Made by a program: the position numbers and the translations under genes. The notes beneath the pieces were generated by a model. The model was not told where the DNA came from, ran no database searches, and saw only the letters and a program-made list of their open reading frames with translations. Source: Microvirga puerhi (GTDB lineage Bacteria > Pseudomonadota > Alphaproteobacteria > Rhizobiales > Beijerinckiaceae). From it: DNA of 64,000 bases. Positions 1-9,889 of this stretch are shown here, one piece after another. The stretch is from assembly GCF_020089865.1 (NCBI RefSeq), contig NZ_JAIRBM010000021.1, forward strand, positions 28,360 through 92,359, in the 5' to 3' direction. The number at the start of each line of letters is the position of its first letter. Position 1 is the first letter of the stretch.

Positions 1-552
1 GACCGTTTCGTCATGAGTTTCGCCGTGTTCGGGTTCAGCATGCCGAATTTCTTTCTCGGCATTCTCCTGATGCTGCTATTCGCCCTGCACTTGCGTGTGC
101 TACCAAGCGCCGGCGCAGACACGGGCTGGCACCTCATCTTGCCGGCGATCACGCTCGGAACTCATTTCGCCGGTACCTTCGCCCGCTTCACGCGTTCAGC
201 CATGCTTGAAGTCATGAACAAGCAATATATGACCGCTGCGAGGGCCAAAGGTGCACCGCAGGCCCGACGCGTCTTCTGGCACGCATTGCCAAATGCAGCT
301 ATTCCTATCCTCACCATCGTCGGTCTCAAGCTCGGCGACCTCGTCGCCGGATCGATCGTCGTCGAAAGCGTCTTCGCCTGGCCCGGCATCGGTCGCCTTC
401 TCGTCGGAGCGGTCACCTCCCGTGATTTCGCTCTCGTGCAGGCCATCCTGATCATGGTGGCGATCACCATGATGCTCACAAACCTCGCCGTCGATTTCAT
501 CTATACAATTGTCGACCCGCGCATGCGCACATCGGAAGGGGCGCGGGCATGA
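1..552 (+). CDS. Dpp/Opp-type ABC transporter permease, 5' truncated by window edge
   Basis: Inner-membrane permease of a peptide/opine/nickel-type (DppB family) importer. The reading frame is open to the first base, so the true start lies upstream. What remains has four or five hydrophobic segments and the family EAA loop around AARAKGAPQARRVFWHALPN, followed by the usual GxxxxxxxVVExVFxWPGIG stretch (here VVESVFAWPGIG) that is diagnostic for the DppB family. It ends with the standard DPRMR tail. Its stop overlaps the next permease start in an ATGA. Substrate unknown. The family call is firm; the specificity is not visible. Confidence 0.93.
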   Translation, partial: DRFVMSFAVFGFSMPNFFLGILLMLLFALHLRVLPSAGADTGWHLILPAITLGTHFAGTFARFTRSAMLEVMNKQYMTAARAKGAPQARRVFWHALPNAAIPILTIVGLKLGDLVAGSIVVESVFAWPGIGRLLVGAVTSRDFALVQAILIMVAITMMLTNLAVDFIYTIVDPRMRTSEGARA

Positions 553-1442
553 AGCCCTGGATCACCACCGTCGCCCGCTGGCGAAAGAAGGAGCGCAGTC
601 TGGTCACGGCCGAAGCGCGGTTTCCGGCCCTTGTCGTTGCAGCCCTCGTCTTTATGGCGTTCATTTTCCTCGTGGCAATCCTCGCAGATGTGATTGCCCC
701 GTACGACTATCGCGCGCAGTCTCTGCGGCTTCGCCTTGCATCGCCTGTCTTCCTTGAGGGGGATTTGCGACATATCCTGGGAACCGACGAGCTTGGCCGC
801 GACGTATTCAGCCGTCTTCTCTATGCCACGCGCTTCAGCATCGTGATTGCGCTCGCCGGGACCCTAATGGGTGCGACCCTCGGTACGCTCCTCGGCTTCA
901 TTGCCGCCCATTATCGCGGCACAGTGGAGGAGGGAATCATGATGCTTGCCGATGTTCAGGCCTCGCTACCCTTCATGCTGATTGCCCTTGCGCTCATCGC
1001 CGCGTTCGGCGGCAGCGTGCTTCTGTTCACCGCGATCATGGGCATCTATGGCTGGGAGGTCTTTGCGCGATTGACGCGCGGAGTCGTGCTCTCAGCCAAC
1101 GGCCAGGGCTACGCGACGGCGATGACGGCCCTTGGCGCGCCACCGCGTCATATCTATTGGCGCCATATCCTGCCGAACATCCTCAGCGTGCTCATCGTGC
1201 AGTTTACGCTGAATTTTCCGCAAGTGATTCTTCTCGAGACGTCTTTGAGCTTCCTCGGCCTCGGCATCCGTCCGCCACTTACGAGCCTCGGTCAGATGCT
1301 CGGAGCGGGCCGCGCCTATATCACCACCGCTTGGTGGGTCGCCATTCTGCCGGGTTCATTGATCTTTCTCACCACCATGTCGATCTCGATCATAGGCGAT
1401 TGGCTGAGAGACAGGTTCGATCCAACCTTGCGCAATCAGTAA
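549..1442 (+). CDS. Dpp/Opp-type ABC transporter permease (DppC family)
   Basis: Second permease of the same importer, 297 aa, about the family length. N-terminal hydrophobic segment near residues 35-55, then the DppC hallmark GTDELGRDVFSRLLYATR (about 77-95) and an EAA loop around YATAMTALGAPPRHIYWRHILPN. C-terminal LRDRFDPTLR is the usual end of the family. It is translationally coupled to the upstream permease by the ATGA overlap. No ATP-binding gene follows, because the next gene runs on the other strand. The ATPase and binding-protein genes of this system must therefore lie upstream of the window or elsewhere. Confidence 0.94.
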   Translation: MKPWITTVARWRKKERSLVTAEARFPALVVAALVFMAFIFLVAILADVIAPYDYRAQSLRLRLASPVFLEGDLRHILGTDELGRDVFSRLLYATRFSIVIALAGTLMGATLGTLLGFIAAHYRGTVEEGIMMLADVQASLPFMLIALALIAAFGGSVLLFTAIMGIYGWEVFARLTRGVVLSANGQGYATAMTALGAPPRHIYWRHILPNILSVLIVQFTLNFPQVILLETSLSFLGLGIRPPLTSLGQMLGAGRAYITTAWWVAILPGSLIFLTTMSISIIGDWLRDRFDPTLRNQ

Positions 1443-1570
1443 GCGCAACGCATTAAGCCTTCATCATAAACGGAACTATCGCAAGCTTCTTGTTTCAGAA
1501 GTCTCGCCGCCTTGTCATGTAACGAGGGCCATGCCAACTCACCACATCCCAATCCCCCAATATAGCCCTT

Positions 1571-1599
1571 TGATGTGCCTTGATTAGCAAGGCACATCA
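1571..1599. terminator. Perfect 12-bp inverted repeat between convergent genes
   Basis: Arms TGATGTGCCTTG and CAAGGCACATCA are perfectly complementary around a 5-nt loop (ATTAG). It lies between the end of the dppC-like gene and the end of the convergent aldehyde dehydrogenase gene, where a bidirectional terminator is expected. No clear T-run follows on either strand, so it could instead be a stability hairpin. Nothing else is evident in the 226-bp gap. Confidence 0.55.
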
Positions 1600-1668
1600 A
1601 CGCCGTTCATCAGAGGCATGTTCCATGGTTTGTGAGCATCACGCACCATAGTTCCATGCCTACACTCT

Positions 1669-3120
1669 TCAGCCATCCATACGAGTGACGAACTTCGTCG
1701 TCATATAGGCGCCAATAGCCTCGGATCCGCCTTCAGTACCATATCCGGATTCCTTGATCCCCCCGAATGGGACCTCCGGCAGGGCGAGCCCATTGTGGTT
1801 GATGGTGGTCATGCCTGCCTGGATACGTAGACCGAGCTGATGAGCCTTCTCGCTCGAGCTGGTGAACGCATAGCTGGCAAGACCAAATGGAAGACGATTG
1901 GCTTCTGTGATCACCTCGTCCAGAGTCCGGAACGAGCGGAATGCTGCCACGGGACCGAACGGCTCTTCATTCATAATGCGTGCCTCGATCGGTACGTTGC
2001 AAAGCACTGTGGGCTCGAAGAAATAGCCCTTGTTCCCAATTCGCCGACCTCCGACCTTGAGTTCGGATCCACGCTGGACAGCGTCCGAGATAAGGCCCTC
2101 AAGCGCAGGGATGCGTCGTGGGTTAGCGAGCGGACCCATCTGAACGCCCTCGTCCCACCCATTGCCCACCCGGATTTCCCTCGTTGCCGTCACGAACGAA
2201 TCGACCACGCGCTCGTAGACACTTTCCTCAACGAGAAAGCGGGTAGGGGATACGCAGACTTGCCCCGCATTGCGGAACTTCGAGGCGACTAGCACCTTCA
2301 CAGCCTTCTCGATATCCGCGTCGGCAAAGACGATCGCGGGCGCATGACCACCGAGTTCCATGGTGGAAAGCTTCATATGCTGCCCAGCCAATGCTGCGAT
2401 GTGCTTGCCGACCGGTGTCGAGCCTGTGAAGGAAATCTTGCGAATGACCGGATGAGGGATGAGATACTCCGATATTTCGGAAGGTACTCCGTAGACAAGA
2501 TTGACCACGCCGGCTGGCACGCCAGCATCTACGAAGGCGCGGATCAGCTCCGCTGGCGAGGCTGGCGTTTCCTCTGGCGCCTTGACGATGATGGAGCAGC
2601 CCGCAGCAAGAGCTGCAGACAGTTTGCGTACGATCTGATTGATTGGGAAGTTCCAAGGAGTGAATGCCGCGACCGGTCCGACCGGAAGCTTCAAGGTCAT
2701 CTGCGTCACGCCAGGCGCACGCGCCGGAATGATCTGTCCATAGGTGCGCCGCGCTTCTTCGGCAAACCAGTCAATGATGTCAGCGCCGGCAAGGGTCTCC
2801 ATCTTTGCCTCGACGATGGGTTTACCCTGTTCCAGGGTCATTATCTGCGCAATGTCCTGAGCACGTGAGCGCAGCAGATCGGCAGCGTGGCGCATGAGCT
2901 TCGCGCGATCATAAGCCGACATGGCACTCCAAGCGCTGGCTCCCCTCTCTGCAGCCGCGAGCGCGGCATCAAGGTCAGGCTTTGTGGCATGGGCAACTGT
3001 GCCGATGACTTCTTCGGTTGCAGGATTGACGACGTCGATCACTCTTCCGTCAGTGCCGGAGCGCCACTCGCCATCAATGAAAAGCTCAGTATTGGGATAG
3101 GGGCTTGTCGTATCGGCCAT
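1669..3120 (-). CDS. NAD(P)-dependent aldehyde dehydrogenase, succinate-semialdehyde type
   Basis: Cytosolic aldehyde dehydrogenase, 483 aa, the normal size for the GabD branch. Visible features are WNFP near residues 156-159 with the oxyanion Asn157, the nucleotide-binding FTGSTPVGK (231-239), catalytic Glu255 in ELGG, nucleophile Cys289 in [11 protein letters not shown], and EEPFGPV near 400. Sequence style resembles NAD-dependent succinate-semialdehyde dehydrogenases, but related enzymes take glutarate semialdehyde or other semialdehydes. It lies downstream of, and on the same strand as, the deaminase/oxidase operon, separated by 259 bp containing a strong palindrome. That suggests a separate regulated promoter but a shared pathway ending in a dicarboxylate. 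Confidence 0.92.
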   Translation of the reverse strand: MADTTSPYPNTELFIDGEWRSGTDGRVIDVVNPATEEVIGTVAHATKPDLDAALAAAERGASAWSAMSAYDRAKLMRHAADLLRSRAQDIAQIMTLEQGKPIVEAKMETLAGADIIDWFAEEARRTYGQIIPARAPGVTQMTLKLPVGPVAAFTPWNFPINQIVRKLSAALAAGCSIIVKAPEETPASPAELIRAFVDAGVPAGVVNLVYGVPSEISEYLIPHPVIRKISFTGSTPVGKHIAALAGQHMKLSTMELGGHAPAIVFADADIEKAVKVLVASKFRNAGQVCVSPTRFLVEESVYERVVDSFVTATREIRVGNGWDEGVQMGPLANPRRIPALEGLISDAVQRGSELKVGGRRIGNKGYFFEPTVLCNVPIEARIMNEEPFGPVAAFRSFRTLDEVITEANRLPFGLASYAFTSSSEKAHQLGLRIQAGMTTINHNGLALPEVPFGGIKESGYGTEGGSEAIGAYMTTKFVTRMDG

Positions 3121-3209
3121 GATCGTTGTCCTATATGCTGCAATCAGGTGGAAACACCGAACTCGGCTATCGCCAGTCCGTTGTCGAATCTGTCAGGCTG
3201 GCACGCGAA

Positions 3210-3233
3210 CGGTTGAGATGGTCATCTCAACCG
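3210..3233. promoter_or_regulatory. Near-perfect palindrome upstream of the aldehyde dehydrogenase (candidate operator)
   Basis: Arms CGGTTGAGATG and CATCTCAACCG are exact reverse complements separated by two bases (GT). The two-base centre is too short for an RNA hairpin loop, so a binding site for a dimeric regulator is more likely than a terminator. It sits about 90 bp upstream of the dehydrogenase start (minus strand) and downstream of the amidohydrolase stop. GntR- and LacI-type operators have this geometry, but no regulator gene lies next to it. Confidence 0.55.
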
Positions 3234-3379
3234 AGGCATCGAGGGTACTGGAGATCGCGGTAAAGATCGTGCGGCCCCTGCGCGAGGCGTGCTCGCGCAA
3301 TGATTTTGTCGTAAATCCTGAGCATAGATTGCATCTTAATACCATCTTCGGCTCTGAAGAGAGCGGTCTGCCTGCCCCT

Positions 3380-4606
3380 CTAAAGCACTGGTTGCAAGAT
3401 TTCCGCGATCGGAATGGGACGTGTTGCGGCGCTCACCAATTCACTCGTGGAGGCAACGGGCCAGAGTAAAAGGTCGTCTATCTGACAGTTCTCGATGGAC
3501 ACGCTCGCGCCACATGTTCCCAGGCGAGCGAACCGCGTCACGCACGCGAGCCAGCGGCCAAAAGGCGGATCGAGATGTGCAGCCAAGGCGCCGACGAACA
3601 GCGCACGAATGGGATCGTGTGTGCCGAACGGAACGAAGGCATCGCGAACGTTATCACTTCCGAATGCAACGGGAATGCCGTAAGCAAGTGCCTCCTTGAC
3701 ACGGGAAAGCCCTCGTCGGTTCGGCGTCCCCCCGTTCCGGTCTTGGAGATAGAGATTGCTCGTTGGCAGCGAGACGAGCGTGAGGCCAGCTTCGGAGACG
3801 AGGTCGAGGCGACGCGTGAGAGCATCGCCCTCAAGATCGATCATGCTCGACGCGTGACCGCACAAAACCGGCAAGGAGAACCGGTGCTCACGAACGGTCT
3901 CAGCGATGATCGCTAGCCCATCGCGGCCGGCGCCGAAGCCTTCATCGACATGGAAATCGAGAGGAATTCCCGCTTCCGTCGCTGCGCGCACCATGGCCTG
4001 AATGCCCTCGCGTCGTTTCGACTGGTCGAGGACGAAGGCGCCTAGCGCACCGCCGTCCCGCGCGATCCGGACTGCGAGTCTCGCGGTTGCCGTCGGGTCC
4101 GCGAAGCTCTCGATGGGGAACAAGGCCGCTCGCTGAAGCACGAGTCGCGATCGCCATTCCTGCGCCAGTTCACCTAACACCTCCCAGGCAAGCGGCATTG
4201 CCTCCGGGCGCGTCGGGTCGAGGCGGCAATCCACATGGGTTCGTACGAAATTACACCCGGTTGCTGCAAGCTCCTTGAGACCCCGCTCCCCACGTGTCCG
4301 CAGATCATCCGCGGTCCAGCGATCTTTGTCCGCCTCCTGTGCAGCGATGGCTTGAAGCAGCGAATCTCCGGGTGTAAGGCGGTCGGCAGTGTGGCATTTG
4401 TCGAGATGGCAATGCGCTTCGGCGAGCTTCATCGTCACGATGTGATCAGCGGCAACTGGCGATGGCACTAGTCCGGCGACACGGCCGTTCCGAATTATGA
4501 GGTCGCCGGCTAGGCAATCCCCGTCGCGCCGTCCGCCAAACCGCTGCGCGTCTGAGAGCAAATCGCACGGCACCTTGACGCCGGAGATAGTGCCATCGAA
4601 GGACAT
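3380..4606 (-). CDS. Cytosine deaminase-like metal-dependent amidohydrolase
   Basis: Amidohydrolase-superfamily enzyme of the CodA/N-isopropylammelide-hydrolase group, 408 aa. It shows the HxH metal site in EAHCHLDK (about 69-76), a HVDE motif near 220 (metal His and catalytic Glu), CGHASS near 250, and the metal Asp in GSDNVRDAF near 317. Known relatives deaminate cytosine, creatinine or triazine products. The start ATG directly abuts the TAG of the upstream oxidoreductase, so it is the last gene of a four-gene operon with creatininase-family, FAD-oxidase and reductase genes. The ring-nitrogen substrate is inferred, not shown. Confidence 0.85.
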   Translation of the reverse strand: MSFDGTISGVKVPCDLLSDAQRFGGRRDGDCLAGDLIIRNGRVAGLVPSPVAADHIVTMKLAEAHCHLDKCHTADRLTPGDSLLQAIAAQEADKDRWTADDLRTRGERGLKELAATGCNFVRTHVDCRLDPTRPEAMPLAWEVLGELAQEWRSRLVLQRAALFPIESFADPTATARLAVRIARDGGALGAFVLDQSKRREGIQAMVRAATEAGIPLDFHVDEGFGAGRDGLAIIAETVREHRFSLPVLCGHASSMIDLEGDALTRRLDLVSEAGLTLVSLPTSNLYLQDRNGGTPNRRGLSRVKEALAYGIPVAFGSDNVRDAFVPFGTHDPIRALFVGALAAHLDPPFGRWLACVTRFARLGTCGASVSIENCQIDDLLLWPVASTSELVSAATRPIPIAEILQPVL

Positions 4607-5851
4607 CTAAGCCTCCGCTGGAATGCGTACGCCATCGCCGGCGCGCAAAAGATTGGGCAGTTGCCCTGTAATGATCTCCTCGACGGTTGGGGAATATCCG
4701 GCAGAAATGAGCTTGCGCGCAGCCATGTGATCGCTGGGCCGGTTCACGGAATCGACGGCGACCAATCTCGGCCCGGAAAAATGATAAACTGAGAAGTTGC
4801 CTTCGCTCATCGAGCCCGACAGCACCTGCCGATCAGCAGTGCCCAGGAGGCCCACCATTTGGAGCTTCAGGTCGCCGATATCGGACCAGAACCACGGCAC
4901 GGCACGATAGGGCTCCTGGCTGCCGATGATCGCGCGGGCCGCGTGACGCGCCTGATCGGTAGCGTTCTGCACAGATTCCAACCGAACGGTCCCTCCCGTC
5001 AGCCAATGATCGAATCGCGCGCAATCGCCGATAGCGAAGACATCGGGATGTGACGTGCGCAAAGTCGCGTCGACGAGGATGCCATCATCGCAGGCGAGGC
5101 CCGCCGCCGCCGCGAGCCTGCAATCCGGGACCACTCCCGTGCCGAGCACCACGAGATCGGCATGGAGCATTTCGCCTGCGCTTGTCACGATTGTCGTGCC
5201 ACCACCCGGTCGATCGATAACCGCTGTGATTCCAGTGCCGAGGTAGAACTGAACGCCGTTCCTTTCGAGATGAGCCTGAGCGTGCGCGGCGATTGTTAGA
5301 GACGTCCCCCGAGTCAACACACGGGAGCCAATCTCGACAACCGTTACCGGACAGCCTGAGGCTGTTATTGTCGCCGCCGTCTCAAACCCTATGAATCCCC
5401 CTCCGACGACGATAGCATTCCGGGCCGTCTGCAACGCCTTCCGGACTGCGCGGGCGTCGGACGCCGAGCGAAGAGTGTAGACGCCGTCGTGCTCGAGACC
5501 CTTGACGGCAGGACGCCGCGGAACTGCGCCGGTAGCAAGGACTGCCTTGTCGAATGAAATTGAAGCTCCGTCGGCAAGCCGGACAGTCTTCGCATCAAGA
5601 TCAAGCGCTGCGGCTTCGACACCGCGGAGGCACGTGATACCTGCAGTCGTATAGGCGCTTTCCGCACGCAGGGGCGTTGGATCCGTATTATCCCTCTTGA
5701 GAAATCCCTTGGACAGGGGCGGACGGTGGTAAGGAACGACGTTCTCGTTCCCGATCAATGTAATAGGATCGTCGTATCCCATCCGGCGTAGGGTCACAGC
5801 TGCCAGCGATCCGGCATGACCGGATCCGACAATGACTGTCCCCCTCGTCAC
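4607..5851 (-). CDS. NAD(P)/FAD-dependent oxidoreductase (ferredoxin-reductase-like)
   Basis: Flavoprotein of the pyridine-nucleotide disulfide oxidoreductase class I, resembling ferredoxin/rhodocoxin/putidaredoxin reductases, 414 aa. It has an N-terminal FAD fingerprint [22 protein letters not shown] (typical of BphA4-type reductases), a second dinucleotide fold [13 protein letters not shown] near 150 for NAD(P)H, and FAIGDCA near 280. I place the start at GTG 5851, whose GTGA overlaps the upstream stop; a longer upstream reading would run through the FAD-oxidase gene. No ferredoxin or oxygenase gene is adjacent, so its electron partner is unknown. Confidence 0.88.
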   Translation of the reverse strand: MTRGTVIVGSGHAGSLAAVTLRRMGYDDPITLIGNENVVPYHRPPLSKGFLKRDNTDPTPLRAESAYTTAGITCLRGVEAAALDLDAKTVRLADGASISFDKAVLATGAVPRRPAVKGLEHDGVYTLRSASDARAVRKALQTARNAIVVGGGFIGFETAATITASGCPVTVVEIGSRVLTRGTSLTIAAHAQAHLERNGVQFYLGTGITAVIDRPGGGTTIVTSAGEMLHADLVVLGTGVVPDCRLAAAAGLACDDGILVDATLRTSHPDVFAIGDCARFDHWLTGGTVRLESVQNATDQARHAARAIIGSQEPYRAVPWFWSDIGDLKLQMVGLLGTADRQVLSGSMSEGNFSVYHFSGPRLVAVDSVNRPSDHMAARKLISAGYSPTVEEIITGQLPNLLRAGDGVRIPAEA

Positions 5852-7269
5852 GAGGCCCTCGCGACTGGCTGATGCTGCGGCAATTTCTCGATTTCGTCCG
5901 CCGGCAGATGCTTGACCTCGTCCCATAGCCGAGACTTCCCGACATTGAGGAGCCCATGGGGATCGAGGCGTTTCTTCCACGCAAGATGCCTGTAGTCCGG
6001 CTTCATGGATCCACCTTCGACGTATGGCACATGCGGATTCGAGGTGGGACAGCCATGAGCATCATAGATGCTCATGAGTTCAAACAGTCTATCATCCGTG
6101 GTGTAACGGACAACCGGAAGATCGAATGCGACGAGCTGACCGTTGAGGAGGGCGAATTCGTGGTGCATCAACACCTCGTCGCCAAAAACTGAGCGCAAGG
6201 GATCGATCTTGCCGCTGTCCAGCGGCGCCCGGAATGTAACCTGAAGGTAGGTGACACTCCGGTCCTGCTTCAGGACCTGAAGAGTCGTGTGATTGTAGGA
6301 GAATTCGCTGAGGTGTGGGAGGCTGGCCTTGTGCAGGACGCCATCATTCACCGCCAGGTCGATCTGGCCGCCTGCCTGACGAACATGTTCCTGCACAACT
6401 GATAAACCTGGCTCGGCGACGCGCACGAGGAGAAGGTCCCGGCCGTCTTCACCGAGCGTGCCGAGAGCCTTGATCGATGCAGCGATACGTCCGTCGATGG
6501 AGGTGAGGAGTTTCAGATCAAGTGATCGATCGGAGCCTACGGCAATTCCGGCCTCGAAAGCTTGCCGATAGGAAGGGAACGAAGCAATTACATTGATCCA
6601 GTGCGGCGACGGTACTGTCTTAAGGACAAGATCAGTGATGATGCCGTTAATGCCCCATGCATGATGGATCGCCCGGATATCATCGCCGCGAAACACATGC
6701 CGACGAGGTTCCTCCTCCATGGAGAGAACGCCGATCGCATCGATATTGCCACCATCGCGCAGCATCCCGTGGCGGATCGAGCCGATGCCGCCGGAGCCGC
6801 CCGCGATGAAGCCGCCGATGGTAGCGATGGCCTCGGTCGAGGGAAAGATCGGAAGCTCGCGGCCTTGTCCCCGCAGTGCCGCGTTCACCGCGCCGATCTT
6901 GCAGCCCGCTTCGACATGCACCGTTCCGTCGTCGATAGAGAGGATTCGGTTGAAACCTGTCATGTCGAGGATCAGCCCTCCGGCGAGTGGAACGGCCTGG
7001 CCGTAATTACCGGTGCCGCCGCCGCGGAGCACCGTCGGCACACGCGCCTCGACGGCGGCCTTGACGCAGCGCTCAAGCTCTTCGGGCGATTTCGGCATCG
7101 CCACGAGATCGCCGAACTGGCCGGCGAGCTGCCGACTGAGGATCGGGCTGTACCAAAAGAAATCGCGCGAGCGCTTTTTCACGATGGATGGGACGTCGTG
7201 CGTTTCCATCTCCCCGAGTGACGCGCGAAACGCCGGCCAATCGATGCTGCTCTTTCCGGAAATTGACAT
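5848..7269 (-). CDS. FAD-linked oxidase (GlcD/PCMH-type)
   Basis: FAD-binding PCMH-domain oxidoreductase, 473 aa. The N-terminal half carries the FAD signature region ([18 protein letters not shown] near 90-107, [17 protein letters not shown] near 165-181). The C-terminal half resembles the FAD-linked oxidase cap, ending in the usual [10 protein letters not shown]. Family members oxidise 2-hydroxy acids, aldonolactones or amine-like substrates; no Fe-S partner is adjacent. I chose the ATG at 7269 because it forms a TGATG junction with the upstream creatininase-family stop; an upstream in-frame start would overlap that gene. Substrate unknown. Confidence 0.88.
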   Translation of the reverse strand: MSISGKSSIDWPAFRASLGEMETHDVPSIVKKRSRDFFWYSPILSRQLAGQFGDLVAMPKSPEELERCVKAAVEARVPTVLRGGGTGNYGQAVPLAGGLILDMTGFNRILSIDDGTVHVEAGCKIGAVNAALRGQGRELPIFPSTEAIATIGGFIAGGSGGIGSIRHGMLRDGGNIDAIGVLSMEEEPRRHVFRGDDIRAIHHAWGINGIITDLVLKTVPSPHWINVIASFPSYRQAFEAGIAVGSDRSLDLKLLTSIDGRIAASIKALGTLGEDGRDLLLVRVAEPGLSVVQEHVRQAGGQIDLAVNDGVLHKASLPHLSEFSYNHTTLQVLKQDRSVTYLQVTFRAPLDSGKIDPLRSVFGDEVLMHHEFALLNGQLVAFDLPVVRYTTDDRLFELMSIYDAHGCPTSNPHVPYVEGGSMKPDYRHLAWKKRLDPHGLLNVGKSRLWDEVKHLPADEIEKLPQHQPVARAS

Positions 7270-8084
7270 CACGTCTCCCTCTTGTCTTTCGCGTCGGCGG
7301 CCTCGCAAAAATGCGCGAATTCCTTCAGAAAAGCAGCGAAGTTATGGGCCGCCGTTTCGAGCAATGTCTTCCCAAGGGCTGCGTTTGCTGCGGAGGCATC
7401 GCCGCAGGCGCCCTTTTCGTTGAGATCGCTAATGACCCAGGCCGGCCGGCCGCGACCTGCAGCGAGTCCAAGGTGACGATAAGTACGCTGCCATTCCTCG
7501 GCCGCGTTCGCGAAATTTTCGGCTCGGTCGAGAGCGACGAGATCGGGTTTGAGCGCGAGCATGGCACTTGTCTCGACCTTGCCCGCGTGGATGCCGTAGG
7601 CCTGCTCCGTCTCCCCTGTCAGCCGGTTGGCCTCGTTGAAGGCGTACCAATGACAGGCCGCCACCTGCATGGCGCACTCGACCTTCATGTCTCTTGCGAC
7701 AATCTCCAGGACCGCAGCGTTTCCGCCATGTGCATTGAGAAGAACAAGACGACGGATACAGGTCCTAGACAGGCTGCGACCGATATCCATGATGATCTGG
7801 ATCAATGTCTGCGCCGAGAGGGAGAGCGTACCGAGAACCGCACCGTGCTCGTTGCTCTTGCCGTAGGCGAGGGTGGGCAGAACAATGACGGTCATGTCCG
7901 CTGCAACGTAGGGCAGGCTGCCCAAGGCGACGGCCTCCGCAAGATCGAAATCGACGCTGACCGGCAGGTGCGGCCCGTGCTGCTCTGTCGCGCCAACGGG
8001 AAGAATGGCAATCGCGCGCTCGCTATCGATGGTAGCGAAGTCGAGGCGTGTGAGGTCGGCCCAGCGGGCAGCGCGGTGGGTCAT
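7269..8084 (-). CDS. Creatininase-family hydrolase
   Basis: Member of the creatininase/creatinine amidohydrolase fold, 271 aa, family-typical length. Metal-binding motifs are clear: [18 protein letters not shown] near 31-48, NAHGGN near 117, and the HAGKVETS segment near 165. The family includes creatinine amidohydrolase, the MftE peptidase and formamide hydrolases, so the exact reaction is open. The start at 8084 is preceded by a good ribosome site (GGAGG, about 9 bases upstream). First gene of the four-gene minus operon, transcribed away from the RidA gene across about 250 bp. Confidence 0.87.
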   Translation of the reverse strand: MTHRAARWADLTRLDFATIDSERAIAILPVGATEQHGPHLPVSVDFDLAEAVALGSLPYVAADMTVIVLPTLAYGKSNEHGAVLGTLSLSAQTLIQIIMDIGRSLSRTCIRRLVLLNAHGGNAAVLEIVARDMKVECAMQVAACHWYAFNEANRLTGETEQAYGIHAGKVETSAMLALKPDLVALDRAENFANAAEEWQRTYRHLGLAAGRGRPAWVISDLNEKGACGDASAANAALGKTLLETAAHNFAAFLKEFAHFCEAADAKDKRET

Positions 8085-8332
8085 AAAGTAAAACCTCCGG
8101 GCAAAGAACACACATGGTACGGAGCCTGTCCGGCCATCGGTAAATTCGACGATGTTCTGAAAATCCCCATGAGCATCACGCTTCTCCTGAAGATCGCGTT
8201 GCGATCAAACTGAGTTGCGGCTCGTTTCTTGGCAGCCCTGTGCCATGGGGTATAGAAAGGTTCTGCGAAATGCCGCCCGGTGTCAAGCACGCAAAGCAAG
8301 GTGCGCGCCGTTGGCGTCCAGGAGACGGTACG

Positions 8333-8722
8333 ATGACGGACTTCATCAATTCTGCGGCGATCGCGCCGCCCTTTTCCACCTACAGCCATGCCGCTCTCGT
8401 CCCGGCAGGAACACGCCTGATGTTTCTGTCCGGACAGCTCGGCGTTGCTCCAGATAGGGCGGTGCCGGAGGGATGTGCAGCGCAAGCGCGCCTCTGTTTC
8501 GCAAACATCGCAGCGGTTCTCGCGGAGGCGGGAATGACTCTGTCCGATATCGTCCGCATCAATGCCTTCGTTGCAGCACGTGAGCACCTTGCGCCCTATA
8601 TGGACGTACGCAACGCGCTGTTTGCCTCGCCTGGGCCGGCTTCCACTCTCATGATCGTCACCGGCTTCGCGCGTCCGGAATTCGTGGTCGAAGTCGAGGT
8701 GGTGGCCGCTGCGCCAGATTAG
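8333..8722 (+). CDS. RidA/YjgF-family protein
   Basis: 129-aa RidA-like protein, usually a trimeric enamine/imine deaminase or a specialised catabolic hydrolase. Visible are FLSGQLGV near 35, the mid-protein helix with NIAAVLAEAGMTLSDIVRINAFV, and the C-terminal ALFASPGPASTLMIVTGFARPEFVVEVEVVA pattern. In canonical RidA the active Arg sits in a PARS/PTRS motif; here it reads PAST, so the classical enamine-deaminase Arg appears absent. The ATG at 8333 follows AGGAGA at suitable distance. It is divergent from the creatininase operon and convergent with the enolase-family gene 18 bp away. Confidence 0.88.
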   Translation: MTDFINSAAIAPPFSTYSHAALVPAGTRLMFLSGQLGVAPDRAVPEGCAAQARLCFANIAAVLAEAGMTLSDIVRINAFVAAREHLAPYMDVRNALFASPGPASTLMIVTGFARPEFVVEVEVVAAAPD

Positions 8723-8740
8723 GGCCGCCATCGGGGCTTC

Positions 8741-9871
8741 TCATTGATAGGAAGCACCGGGAATAAAGGGGTATTTCGTGATCAGCCCTTCATTGACCGC
8801 GACGCCGAGACCAGGGCCCTCAGGCGCTGTGATGTAACCGTTCTCGACAAGGATTGGGGTTCCGAGATCGTCGCGGAAGGCATTGATCGCAGAGACATCC
8901 GCCTCGTAGATGAAGGCATTCGGTGCAACTGAGAGGACGTGCAGCGACGCCGCGGTGCTCAGCACCGAGGCGCTCGTATGCGGAGCGAACGCGAGATGCC
9001 AGGAATCGGCAAGTGAAGCGATCTTCACAAGCTCCGTGATCCCACCCGTCTTACAGCAATCCGCCTGGACGAACTGGATGATTTCCTCGCTTACGAGGGT
9101 ACGAAGCTCGTGGCGTGTGAAGTGGTTTTCGCCAGCGGCGAGCGGCGTCGCGGTCACTTCCTTCAGTCGACGGTATCCGGGCAGATTGTCCGGCGTGAAG
9201 GGCTCCTCAAGCCAGGCAAGTCGTCCCGCCTCGCAGATCTCGGCGATGCTGGCAATGTCGGCAGTGCGATAGCGGGTTCCGGCATCGGCGGCGAGAGTGA
9301 TCTGCGGCCCGAACGCCTCACGGACAGCGCGTACCCTCTCAAGATCCGCTGCGATAGTATCGCCGACGCGCAGCTTCAGGAAATCGTAGCCCTGCTTCAC
9401 CATCGTCTCGACCTCTCGCTTGAGATCGTCAGCTGGTTGGAAGCCGAGGCTGATACCGCCGGCATAGGCGCGGATCTTCTGTCTTCTACCGCCGAGGAGG
9501 CGATAGACAGGCTGCCCCAGATCCTTGCCCTTGATGTCCCATAGGGCGATGTCGACCCCGCTCAAGCCGATCACTGCAGCGGCGCCGGGCCCGTGCGTTG
9601 CAATGAAACGTCGATAGGACCGATCCCAGATCACCTCTGTCTCATGAGCGTCCATGCCGATCAGTGATGGGCCGAGCGCGTCATTGATGAAGGCGGCGAT
9701 CGTACTCGGCGTCTGCGCATGATGAGCCTCGCCATAGCCGACGATTCCATCGTCGGTCTCGATGCGGACAAGCACCATGTCGCGCTTGGCCGAGCGTCCG
9801 ACGGCGAAGACGGCGCCTCCCGGCGTCGGGCATGAGAGGGCGAAGGCTTCGACCCGCTTGATCTTAGTCAT
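8741..9871 (-). CDS. Enolase-superfamily dehydratase (mandelate racemase/muconate lactonizing type)
   Basis: 376-aa sugar-acid dehydratase or racemase of the enolase superfamily. Likely metal ligands are Asp196 (AADAG), Glu222 (WLEEPF) and Glu248 (AGENH). A Lys166-x-Arg168 pair sits on the second strand and an Asp271/His298 dyad on the other face (APHTS), the arrangement of mandelate-racemase-subgroup enzymes. Last gene of the minus-strand glycoside operon, 18 bp after the second permease stop. It probably dehydrates an aldonate formed from the imported sugar; the stereochemistry cannot be read from sequence. Confidence 0.9.
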   Translation of the reverse strand: MTKIKRVEAFALSCPTPGGAVFAVGRSAKRDMVLVRIETDDGIVGYGEAHHAQTPSTIAAFINDALGPSLIGMDAHETEVIWDRSYRRFIATHGPGAAAVIGLSGVDIALWDIKGKDLGQPVYRLLGGRRQKIRAYAGGISLGFQPADDLKREVETMVKQGYDFLKLRVGDTIAADLERVRAVREAFGPQITLAADAGTRYRTADIASIAEICEAGRLAWLEEPFTPDNLPGYRRLKEVTATPLAAGENHFTRHELRTLVSEEIIQFVQADCCKTGGITELVKIASLADSWHLAFAPHTSASVLSTAASLHVLSVAPNAFIYEADVSAINAFRDDLGTPILVENGYITAPEGPGLGVAVNEGLITKYPFIPGASYQ

Positions 9872-9889
9872 GGCTTTCTCCGGAGGACC

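Noticed and set aside
8192..8206. GATCGC-GTT-GCGATC palindrome in the creatininase/ridA gap as an operator
   Set aside because: Six-base arms of this kind are expected by chance several times in a GC-rich window and there is no second copy.
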